Shown one piece after another: positions 43,431 to 51,126 of a stretch of DNA of 64,000 nucleotides (positions within the stretch are counted from its first letter, which is position 1; every line of letters starts with the position of its first letter). The position numbers and the translations under genes were made by a program. The DNA lies in the NCBI GenBank assembly GCA_965660945.1, contig CBFIBS010000002.1:1-64000 (forward strand). The letters run 5' to 3'. This DNA is from UBA7985 sp002711265. Lineage in GTDB: Bacteria; Pseudomonadota; Alphaproteobacteria; UBA7985. The notes beneath the pieces are model-generated. The model made no database searches. It saw only the letters and a program-made list of their open reading frames with translations, and was not told the DNA's origin.

Positions 43431-44423
43431 GTGCGTATAGCGGAACACCATGACGTCCCGCCCTTAGGCGTGTTGGACATCGGCTCCAACACGGTCCGCC
43501 TGGTCCTCTTTCGAAAGCAGAGCACCGACCTCGAACCTGCATGGGCGAACTGGCGCGAAGTCTTCAACATGCGCGAGCCCTGCCGCCTCGGCGAAGGGCT
43601 GGCGGCCACCGGCGAGATGAAGCCGGCGAACCTCGCCCACGCCTTCCGCGCGATCCGCGATTTCCGCCGCGCCCTCGCCGAAAGCGCGCCGGACGCTTAC
43701 ATCGACGTGCTCGCCACCGCCGCTGTGCGCGATGCCAGCAACGCCAACCGGCTGATCGACCTCATCGACCGGGCCTTTGGCGCGCCGCCCCGGGTTTTGT
43801 CGGGCGACGAAGAAGCCCGCTACGCTACGCTCGGTGTGCACTACGGGCGAGAGCACGCGCGCGGCCTGTTCGCCGATCTCGGCGGAGGTTCGCTCGAACT
43901 CAGCCTTGGTGAAGATGGCGCCATGACCTCCGTGCCTCTGGGTGTGCTGCGCCTGCTCGAGCAGTCGCGCGGCAAGCACGGCCACGCCCGGACCATCATC
44001 CGGGAAGCCCTCAAACCGGTCAGGTTCATCCGAGAAAGCGAGAGCGAGACCCTGCATCTGGTTGGGGGGTCGTGGCGGGCCATGGGAATGCTTCACCGCC
44101 TGCTCCAGCGCGAACCCCTGCCGCAGCTGATCGAGGGTTACGCGCTCAAGGCACGCAAGACCCGCCACTTTGCCGGCCGCATTGTCCGGGAGAAACCCGA
44201 CCGTCTGCGGCCCTATCTGCGCCGCTCGGACCGGGCCGATACCCTGCCCTATGCGGCGCTGGTGCTGCGCCGCCTGATCAAGCAGAGCGGGGTTTCACGC
44301 GTGCGGTTCTCGCAGTACGGGATCCGCGAAGGCCTGCTGGTGGACTGGGTGCGGCAGGAGCGCTTCAGCGCGCCCGTCAATGACCGCCAGTTTACGCTCA
44401 ATCTTGACGAACCCCCCGCCTAG
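43431..44423 (+). CDS. ppx: exopolyphosphatase / GppA family phosphatase
   Basis: A 330-residue ASKHA-fold phosphatase that removes terminal phosphates from polyphosphate (and in some members pppGpp). DIGSNTVRLVLF at about 17-28 is the phosphate-1 loop; TAAVRDASNANRLI and the second glycine motif LFADLGGGSLELSL near 145-158 are conserved. It lacks the long C-terminal HD-like domains of E. coli Ppx, so it is the short form. The GTG start has AGGAG about eight bases upstream. With ppk it forms a make-and-break pair for polyphosphate. Confidence 0.92.
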   Translation: MRIAEHHDVPPLGVLDIGSNTVRLVLFRKQSTDLEPAWANWREVFNMREPCRLGEGLAATGEMKPANLAHAFRAIRDFRRALAESAPDAYIDVLATAAVRDASNANRLIDLIDRAFGAPPRVLSGDEEARYATLGVHYGREHARGLFADLGGGSLELSLGEDGAMTSVPLGVLRLLEQSRGKHGHARTIIREALKPVRFIRESESETLHLVGGSWRAMGMLHRLLQREPLPQLIEGYALKARKTRHFAGRIVREKPDRLRPYLRRSDRADTLPYAALVLRRLIKQSGVSRVRFSQYGIREGLLVDWVRQERFSAPVNDRQFTLNLDEPPA

Positions 44424-44438
44424 CTTTGAGGCTCCATA

Positions 44439-44455
44439 GACCCTGACGCAGGGTC
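44439..44455. terminator. possible bidirectional terminator between ppx and asmA-like gene
   Basis: A perfect 7-bp stem gaccctg/cagggtc with a three-base loop lies between two convergent genes. There is no T-run on either side, so termination efficiency is doubtful. Confidence 0.35.
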
Positions 44456-47227
44456 TCAGTTGCCGAGCAGGCCCCCCAGCCCGATGGCGTTTAGGCCGTC
44501 CTCAACCGCGCGATTTGCCTCGTCCTGCAAGCGCTCCTCGAGCTGTCTGCGGGCCTCCAGCGCTTGTTGCTGGGCGGCCTCGATCTCGGCCCTTGCGCGG
44601 GCCTCGATGGCTTGCTGCTGCGCCTGCAGCTGGGCATAGGCCTCCGCCGCCTGCTGCTCGACGATGGCGCGCTGGCGGGCGGCCTCCTCGCTGAGCTGGC
44701 GCGCGATGCGCTCGCGCTCGTCGATCACCGCCTGTTCGATTTGCTGCTCAAAGGCCTGCGCTTCGCTGAGGATGCGCGTAGCCTCAGCGTCGATATAGGC
44801 CCGCGCTTCGGCCTCAAGCGAGGCCACAGACGCGCCTTCGGGCAAGTACTGGTCCAAATCCCACAGCCCGGCGATGGTGGACAGGATGTCGGGATTGCCT
44901 TTGAGCCAGTCGAGCAGCGCCGGGCCATCGATGGTCAGCTCGGGCTGATCCCACGAGCCGACGATCCGCAGCGGCACCACAAGCGAGCCGTCCTGCACGT
45001 CGATGGTCAGGCCGTAGTCCAGCCGCTGCCTGGCCAGATCGATATCCCCCCGACCGCGGATCGACAGGGCTTCGGTGTTGGCGAGAAAGTCCTCGTGCCG
45101 GAGTACGCCGTTCTGGATGGTCCCGGTCGCCGCAAGGCGCTGCAAAATGGTGCTGAACTGCTCGCCGATGAAGAAATTGTTGGTCGCCGAGCTCTGCAGC
45201 AGCGTCCCGGACCGCAAACTGTCGACCAGCCGGGGAATGTCCCAGCCCCGTATGGCCGAGGGCGCGACTTCGGTGCGGACCCCGCCGACAAGGTTATCCA
45301 TCCATGCCTGCGGCGTCGGCCCCTGGGTGGCGAGGCTGACGTTTGTCTGGGTCGCGCCTTCAACGAATTCGATGCCAAGAAAGTCGCGCAGGATATCCCC
45401 GGCCTGCACCGCGTCGGCCTGCAACTGCATGTTCATCGTGGGCACGGCCCCGCGTGTATCGATCAGCACGCGGCCTCGAGCGGCGCCGCTGTAGACGGTA
45501 GTCTCATCGACCTGGGCCTGCATGATGCCGTCTTCGAGGATGAGGCTGGCGCTCGACCGGCCAAACTGGGTTATGCCAAGGTCCAGCCCCTCAAGCGACG
45601 CGGCAATCTGGGCATTGGCCTGTTTGAACGCGCTGAAATCGAAGGGCTCCGTGCCCCAGGGTGCGCCGGGATCAAGCGCCGCCTGCTGCTTGCGGTTCGC
45701 CGCTGAGCTGGCTTCGAGATTGAGGTAGGGGCCCAGGTCAAGATTGCCGCCGATGAGGCTGGCGCTGATCACTGGCACGGCGTCGAAAATGATGCTGGCC
45801 GAGCCTTGGGCGCGCTGGTCATCGAGGGTGACAACGGCATTAGAGACTGAAGCTTCGACATCGGAGATGCGCGCATTGCCCGCCAGCGTCAGCGGCCCGA
45901 GCACACCCGGTTCGAGGCCCGCAGGCACCGCGTCGAAGGTCTGCAACACGCGGCGTAGGCTAGGGATGCTGACTTCCAGCCCATCGATAGTTGCACCGGC
46001 GAAAAAGCCGTCTCCGGCTGTCAGGCGCAGGCTACCGAAACGTAAGCCCTGCGCGCCCACCGCCGCCGCCGTATTCCGGGTGCGCAGGCTCAGCACGCCA
46101 TCAGCTGCCAGCGAGCCGCTGAAGCCGGTCTGCAGCCGCGTGACGCCGAATAGCTCCGGGTCTGAAGGCAATCCCAGCAATTGCCCCGCTGGCGTCCCCG
46201 TCAGCCAGCGGTTCAAGCTGGGATCGCTGAAGCTCATCGGTTCGAGGCTCTCGAAGGTTAACCGGCCTGAAGGCGAGATGATGGCCTGTACCGGCACGCT
46301 CAGCCGCGTCTCCCCGACCTGCGCAACGATCTGCGGGGCCGACAGCAACCCGGCATCAAAGTCAAAGGTCAGCCGCGCTTCGAAGGCTGGCAGCAGCCGG
46401 GGCGCGACCGGCAGCACCACGCCGATCCGGGTCAGAACATCGCTGAGGTCGGGTCCGCTGGCACTGATATGCCAGCCCAGAAAGCCCGGTTCACCGGTCG
46501 ACAGATCCAGCTCGCCGAGCAGACTGGCTGTTGCGTCCGCAAATCCCAGCGTGCCGTCCACTGCCACAGCCTGTGATCTCAGAAAGCGTTCGAGGCTGGC
46601 GACTTGTCCGTCAAAGCGCAGCGGTGTGCCCTGCCAGACCGCTCGGGCGCTGAGGGTCAGTGGGCTGGTTAGGCTCTCCAGCGCGGCGTCAGCGTGAATA
46701 TCGCTCAGGGCGAGCAGGGTCTCTCCCGCCGCGTCGGCTACGTGCAGACGGCTGCGCTCCAGCACCACTCCGTCCAGCCACAGCGCGCCGGGCAAGACCG
46801 CCCCGCTAGCATCCTCGTTGGTGGCACCGGCGGCAAAATCCGGCATCCCGGCAATCCCACCGTCGGGGTCGAGCTGCAGGTTGACCTCGGCCCCGCTCAG
46901 CCGCATCCGGGTCACGGTCACGTCCCCGCGCAGCAGATCCCGGGTGTTGAGCGACAGCGCTGCACCTTCGGCCCGCGCCAGCGGCGGCAGAGCCGGGTCA
47001 GTGGCTTCGATGACAAAATCACCAAGGTCAAACTTGACCTCGGGCACAGCGGCCAGCCGGATAGAGCCGTTGAGCTGCACGGACAGGCCCGTGGCGTCCT
47101 CGACCGCCGCCTCGATACGGTCGGCAAAGCGGTCGACGGGCAGCAGCGGCAAAGCCAGCACGGCGCCGACCGCCAGCACCACCAGCAGCAGCACCAGAAA
47201 CGCAAAGAGTGACAGCAAACGACCCAT
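44456..47227 (-). CDS. AsmA family protein with C-terminal coiled coil
   Basis: A 923-residue inner-membrane-anchored AsmA-like protein. One N-terminal transmembrane helix (about 3-28) is followed by a long beta-rich periplasmic region; VDRFADRIEAAVEDATGLSVQLNGSIRL, split near residue 40, is the usual AsmA opening. The C-terminal AsmA_2-type part includes LDTRG/PTMNMQLQADAVQAGDIL near 600 and the GRGDIDLARQRLDY stretch near 745. Residues about 825-905 are unusual: an Ala/Gln/Glu/Arg-rich coiled coil with repeated QQ and EARAR runs. Members of this superfamily are linked to outer-membrane biogenesis and lipid transport; function here is inferred. Single gene. Confidence 0.85.
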   Translation of the reverse strand: MGRLLSLFAFLVLLLVVLAVGAVLALPLLPVDRFADRIEAAVEDATGLSVQLNGSIRLAAVPEVKFDLGDFVIEATDPALPPLARAEGAALSLNTRDLLRGDVTVTRMRLSGAEVNLQLDPDGGIAGMPDFAAGATNEDASGAVLPGALWLDGVVLERSRLHVADAAGETLLALSDIHADAALESLTSPLTLSARAVWQGTPLRFDGQVASLERFLRSQAVAVDGTLGFADATASLLGELDLSTGEPGFLGWHISASGPDLSDVLTRIGVVLPVAPRLLPAFEARLTFDFDAGLLSAPQIVAQVGETRLSVPVQAIISPSGRLTFESLEPMSFSDPSLNRWLTGTPAGQLLGLPSDPELFGVTRLQTGFSGSLAADGVLSLRTRNTAAAVGAQGLRFGSLRLTAGDGFFAGATIDGLEVSIPSLRRVLQTFDAVPAGLEPGVLGPLTLAGNARISDVEASVSNAVVTLDDQRAQGSASIIFDAVPVISASLIGGNLDLGPYLNLEASSAANRKQQAALDPGAPWGTEPFDFSAFKQANAQIAASLEGLDLGITQFGRSSASLILEDGIMQAQVDETTVYSGAARGRVLIDTRGAVPTMNMQLQADAVQAGDILRDFLGIEFVEGATQTNVSLATQGPTPQAWMDNLVGGVRTEVAPSAIRGWDIPRLVDSLRSGTLLQSSATNNFFIGEQFSTILQRLAATGTIQNGVLRHEDFLANTEALSIRGRGDIDLARQRLDYGLTIDVQDGSLVVPLRIVGSWDQPELTIDGPALLDWLKGNPDILSTIAGLWDLDQYLPEGASVASLEAEARAYIDAEATRILSEAQAFEQQIEQAVIDERERIARQLSEEAARQRAIVEQQAAEAYAQLQAQQQAIEARARAEIEAAQQQALEARRQLEERLQDEANRAVEDGLNAIGLGGLLGN

Positions 47228-47268
47228 GGTCAGAACTTTACGCCCGCGCTAGGGCAGATTTGCGACAC

Positions 47269-47688
47269 CTACCAGGAACCGGTGTTTTCCATGCTGGCCC
47301 AGGGTTCGGCCGGGGCCTGCGCCTCGCCTTCCTGCAACAGCTCCACAGAGATCCCGTCCGGAGAGCGGACAAAGGCCATGCGGCCGTCCCGAGGGGGCCG
47401 GTTGATGGTGTAACCCATGTCGCTCAGGTGCTGACACAGCGCGTAAATATCGGCGGTTTCATAGGCCAGATGGCCGAAATTGCGCCCACCCTGATAATCC
47501 TCGGGATCCCAGTTATAGGTCAGCTCGATCGGACATTCTTCCTGCCCCTCGGGCGCGAGGAAGACGAGGGTAAAGCGCCCGCCTTCGTTCTCGTAGCGGC
47601 GGGTTTCCTTGAGGCCGAGGCCGTCGCAGTAGAAGCGCTTGCTCTCTTCGATATCCCGGACCCGAACCATGGTGTGTAGGTAGCGCAT
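47269..47688 (-). CDS. gloA: lactoylglutathione lyase (glyoxalase I)
   Basis: A 139-residue VOC-fold glyoxalase I that isomerises the methylglyoxal-glutathione adduct to S-lactoylglutathione. The four metal ligands are all present: His5, Glu55, His73 and Glu116. RVRDIEESKRFYCDGLGL, LTYNWD and FGHLAYETADIY match the enzyme closely. ATG 47688 is chosen because AGGAG lies eight bases upstream; the frame opens earlier at GTG 47724. Its C-terminal 20 residues are an unconserved Ala/Glu/Trp tail. Confidence 0.93.
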   Translation of the reverse strand: MRYLHTMVRVRDIEESKRFYCDGLGLKETRRYENEGGRFTLVFLAPEGQEECPIELTYNWDPEDYQGGRNFGHLAYETADIYALCQHLSDMGYTINRPPRDGRMAFVRSPDGISVELLQEGEAQAPAEPWASMENTGSW

Positions 47689-47754
47689 GGGGAGTGCTCC
47701 TGTCTCAGTGTCTGTGGTTGTCACAAACCTACACCGGCTCGCCGGGAATGCTGC

Positions 47755-47799
47755 AAAAAAAAGGGCCCTGCTGGTTGGAGATGGTTATCCAGCAGGGCC
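47755..47799 (-). terminator. Rho-independent terminator after rpoH
   Basis: On the minus strand GGCCCTGCTGG pairs perfectly with CCAGCAGGGCC (11 bp) and is followed by eight T residues, about 100 bases after the rpoH stop. This is the strongest terminator in the window and isolates rpoH from gloA. Confidence 0.95.
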
Positions 47800-47896
47800 T
47801 AGTGTCGCTGCTCAGTTGGGGTGCGAGCGGCGAGGGGTATGGAGAAGAGGCTGAAAAAGCCCTGATCGCGGGCGTCCTTCCTCGACTTCGGGTCGT

Positions 47897-48793
47897 CTAA
47901 GCGACTGCCATGGGCAACCGCTGTTCCTTGGCCATCGTGACCATCTTCTGCTGCAGCTTCTCGAAGGCACGGACTTCGATCTGCCGCACTCGCTCACGCG
48001 AGATATTGTAGACCTTTGCCAGGTCTTCGAGCGTGGTTGGGTCCTCGGCCAACCGGCGCTCCGTGATGATGTGCTTCTCACGCTCGTTGAGGTCGGCCAT
48101 GGCCTCCTCCAGCAGCGCGTGACGCTTTGCAAACTCGTCGCTTTCAACCAGCGCCGCTTCCTGGCTGGTCTGGTCATCATCGACGAGCCAGTCCTGCCAT
48201 TCTCCCTCACTGTCGGCACGCAGCGGCGCATTCAGCGAGTGGTCGGCGCCGGCCATCCGGCGGTTCATGTTCACCACCTCTTCCTCGGGGACGTCGAGGT
48301 GGTCGGCGATCTTCTTCACGTGCTCAGGCGAGAGGTCACCATCGTCGATGGCCTGCATCTGCCCCTTGAGCTTGCGCAGGTTGAAGAACAACTTCTTCTG
48401 CGCCGCGGTTGTGCCCATCTTCACCAGCGACCATGACCGCAGGATGTACTCCTGGATCGAGGCGCGGATCCACCACATGGCGTAGGTCGCCAGGCGGAAG
48501 CCCTTGTCGGCGTCGAACCGCTTGACCGCCTGCATCATGCCGACGTTGCCCTCGGAAATGAGATCCGACACGGGCAGGCCGTAGCCGCGGTATCCCATAG
48601 CGATCTTCGCGACGAGGCGAAGGTGGGATGTGACCATCTTGTGCGCCGCCTGGGTATCCTCCCGGTCGGCCCACGCCTTGGCCAGCATGAATTCTTCGTC
48701 GGCCGACAGCATCGGAAACTTGCGGATTTCGTCGAGGTAGCGGGAAAGGTTGCCCTCCCCGGTCAAACTCGGGATCGATGCGACGTTAGCCAT
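47897..48793 (-). CDS. rpoH: RNA polymerase sigma-32 factor
   Basis: A 298-residue heat-shock sigma factor. Region 2 has SHLRLVAKIAMGYRGYGLPVSDLISEGNVG (parts around residue 56-85) and the DNA-melting FDADKGFRLATYAMWWIRASIQEYILRSW; the RpoH box QKKLFFNLRKLK follows at about 131-142, which separates it from other sigma-70 proteins. Region 4 ends with LEDLAKVYNISRERVRQIEVRAFEKL. AGGAG lies seven bases before the ATG. A Rho-independent terminator follows. Alphaproteobacteria often have two RpoH copies; only this one is here. Confidence 0.96.
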   Translation of the reverse strand: MANVASIPSLTGEGNLSRYLDEIRKFPMLSADEEFMLAKAWADREDTQAAHKMVTSHLRLVAKIAMGYRGYGLPVSDLISEGNVGMMQAVKRFDADKGFRLATYAMWWIRASIQEYILRSWSLVKMGTTAAQKKLFFNLRKLKGQMQAIDDGDLSPEHVKKIADHLDVPEEEVVNMNRRMAGADHSLNAPLRADSEGEWQDWLVDDDQTSQEAALVESDEFAKRHALLEEAMADLNEREKHIITERRLAEDPTTLEDLAKVYNISRERVRQIEVRAFEKLQQKMVTMAKEQRLPMAVA

Positions 48794-48903
48794 GGTTCAT
48801 CTCCTTCTGCAGTTCCGCGTCGGCCCTAGGTGGTGGACTGTGGCACTTCTGACACGGACGTATAATTTTTCGCGCTGTACGCGCTTTTCTTATTGTTAAC
48901 AAA

Positions 48904-48927
48904 AGCATGGATGGCGGCGATTTCAAG
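48904..48927 (-). promoter_or_regulatory. candidate heat-shock (sigma-32) promoter of rpoH
   Basis: On the minus strand CTTGAAA (48921-48927) is an exact sigma-32 -35 element; a CCAT-containing segment 10-11 bases downstream is a weak, closely spaced -10 match. The upstream 227 bases between rluD and rpoH are AT-rich compared with the window, as expected for a regulated promoter, but the -10 is poor. Confidence 0.3.
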
Positions 48928-49020
48928 ACCCCCAACCCCAAAAGTGTGCCCAAAATGCACTAATTTTCGCTCACAGGCGCGTTACACCGTAAATATACCA
49001 GAACAAAACAAGAAAATAAA

Positions 49021-49998
49021 TCAGCTTAATGCGTCGATCAGGTTTTTCATGTCGTCTGGAATCTCGCTTTCAAAGCGAATGAACAATTTTTCGATCGGGT
49101 GAACGAATCCGAGAACTGCGGCATGAAGGGCCTGACGCGGGAAATCAGCGATGATTTGCTGCTGTTTGTCGTCGAAGCGGGCCCGCCGCGCGGGTGAGGC
49201 CCGGCCATAGAGTGGATCGCCCAGCAGCGAATGGCCGATGGCGCTCATGTGCACCCGGATCTGATGCGTGCGCCCGGTTTCGAGCGTGCAGGCGACCAGC
49301 GCCGCCCCCAGCCCCAGATGCCGTAGCACCCGATAGTGGGTCACAGCCTCCTTCCCGTGCTTCAGGTCGACGGCCATCTTCTTCCGGTTCATGCGGTCAC
49401 GGCCGATCGCGCCTTCGACCACGCCTTCGGTCGGGCTGGGCGCGCCCCACAGCACGGCCTGATAGACCCGTTCCAGATCGTGGGACGCGAACAGCGCAGA
49501 CAGCCCTTCGTGCGCAGCCTGATGCTTGGCGACCACCATCGCCCCGCTGGTATCCTTGTCGAGCCGGTGCACGATGCCCGGCCGGCGCTCGCCGCCGATG
49601 CCCAGCAGGCTGTCGCCGCAGTGATGCAGCAGGGCGTTGACCAGCGTACCATCCGGGTGACCGGGCGCGGGGTGGACCACCATCCCGGCGGCTTTGTTGA
49701 TGATGATCAGGTGCTCGTCCTCGAACAGGATATCGAGCGGCAGGTCCTGGGCCACCAGCTCGACCGCAACAGCGGCGGGCACGCTCATCACCACCACACC
49801 ATCGTCGGCCCGGATGCGATGCGCCGGCGCCTTGACCACGGCGCCATCGATACGCACCGCCCCCTGAACGATCAGCGCCTTGATCCGCGATCGGCTGATG
49901 TCCGGGAAGTGCTTGGCAAGCAGGTGATCGAGGCGCTTGCCCCGCTCTTCCTCGGCCACGCGCAGCGACAGTTTCTCGCTATCGTCAAAGTCTTCCAC
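49021..49998 (-). CDS. rluD: 23S rRNA pseudouridine synthase, RluD type
   Basis: A 325-residue RluA-family pseudouridine synthase. An S4 RNA-binding domain (about 18-75) precedes the catalytic domain. Catalytic Asp147 is in VHRLDKDTSG, VVHPAPGHPDGTLVNALLHH and LVACTLETGRTHQIRVHM are conserved. RluD modifies 1911/1915/1917 in helix 69; this specificity is inferred from overall layout, and RluA/RluC relatives are possible. The frame starts at GTG 49998 with no strong binding site. It is divergent from the aldolase and upstream of rpoH, a common alphaproteobacterial order. Confidence 0.9.
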   Translation of the reverse strand: MEDFDDSEKLSLRVAEEERGKRLDHLLAKHFPDISRSRIKALIVQGAVRIDGAVVKAPAHRIRADDGVVVMSVPAAVAVELVAQDLPLDILFEDEHLIIINKAAGMVVHPAPGHPDGTLVNALLHHCGDSLLGIGGERRPGIVHRLDKDTSGAMVVAKHQAAHEGLSALFASHDLERVYQAVLWGAPSPTEGVVEGAIGRDRMNRKKMAVDLKHGKEAVTHYRVLRHLGLGAALVACTLETGRTHQIRVHMSAIGHSLLGDPLYGRASPARRARFDDKQQQIIADFPRQALHAAVLGFVHPIEKLFIRFESEIPDDMKNLIDALS

Positions 49999-50045
49999 GG
50001 GTTAGACATCTTCCATGTAGCGTCACTTGGGTCTCTGGCTTAACG

Positions 50046-51071
50046 ATGAACTTCGCCTCCGACAACGTTGCAGGGACAAGCCCTGCCCTGCTTCAGGCTC
50101 TTGCCGATATCAATGACCGGCCGCTGCCGTCCTACGGTGGCGACCCCTACACGGACGAGGTCGAGGCGCTGTGCCGTGAGATTTTCGAGCACGACAGCCT
50201 GCGCACCCTGCTGGTGGCGACAGGCACGGGCGCCAACGCCCTCGCCCTGTCGGCCCTCACCCCGCCTTGGGGCGCGATTTACTGCCACAGCGTTTCGCAC
50301 ATCGCCGTTGATGAAGCCAATGCGGTTGAAGCCGCCAGCGGCGGCTCGCGGCTGATGACCATCGAAGGCGAGCACGCCAAGATCGACCCCGACCAGCTGC
50401 GCGCCGCCATCTATGGCAAAGGGATCGTGCACCACCCCCAGCCCTCGACCCTGTCGATCACGCAGATGAACGAGCGCGGGGCGACCTACAGCCTCGCCGA
50501 GCTCGAGGCTCTGACCGCCATCGCCGCTGAACACGGGCTGCGCGTCCATATGGATGGCGCACGCTTTTCCAATGCCATCGCGGGCTTGAACTGCTCGCCG
50601 GCAGATATGACCTGGCGGCTGGGCGTGGACGTGCTGGTGTTCGGTGCGACCAAGAACGGCGCGCTGGCCGGTGAAATTGTGGTGTGTTTCGACCCTGCCC
50701 TCGCGGACGAGCTGGAATTCCGGCGCAAGCGGGCCGGGCAGCTGTTTTCCAAGATGCGCACGCTGTCGGCGCCGCTCGCGGCCTATCTGCGTGATGAGCT
50801 TTGGCTGAACAACGCCCGCCACGCCAACGCCATGGCCGCCCGGCTGGCCGAAGGACTGGCTGGGGTCAATGGGGCGCACTTGCTGCGCCAGCCCGACGGC
50901 AATCAAATGTTCCTGACCATGGATCCCGGTCTGGCGGGCCGTCTGCGCGCCGCCGGGGCCGAGTTCGACGACTGGCCCGAGGTTGGCCCCAACGTGGTGC
51001 GGCTGGTTACAGCCTTCAACACCCGCGAAGAAGACGTCGAGACGTTCCTGAGCTTGGCCACAGCGAGCTGA
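50046..51071 (+). CDS. ltaE: low-specificity L-threonine aldolase
   Basis: A 341-residue PLP enzyme of the beta-eliminating lyase group that splits threonine and allo-threonine into glycine and acetaldehyde. The start NFASDNVAGTSPALLQAL and YGGDPYTDEVE are typical; the PLP lysine is Lys203 in FGATKNGALAGE, and HMDGARFSNAIAGL holds the cofactor-binding Asp. Cytosolic. Glycine supply for one-carbon metabolism is the usual role. It is divergent from rluD and convergent with the FecR-domain gene. Confidence 0.92.
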   Translation: MNFASDNVAGTSPALLQALADINDRPLPSYGGDPYTDEVEALCREIFEHDSLRTLLVATGTGANALALSALTPPWGAIYCHSVSHIAVDEANAVEAASGGSRLMTIEGEHAKIDPDQLRAAIYGKGIVHHPQPSTLSITQMNERGATYSLAELEALTAIAAEHGLRVHMDGARFSNAIAGLNCSPADMTWRLGVDVLVFGATKNGALAGEIVVCFDPALADELEFRRKRAGQLFSKMRTLSAPLAAYLRDELWLNNARHANAMAARLAEGLAGVNGAHLLRQPDGNQMFLTMDPGLAGRLRAAGAEFDDWPEVGPNVVRLVTAFNTREEDVETFLSLATAS

Positions 51072-51126
51072 AGCGCACAACCTGATCAAAGGGGTTGATG
51101 CGGCACGATTGGCGGTCCTTAAGCAC

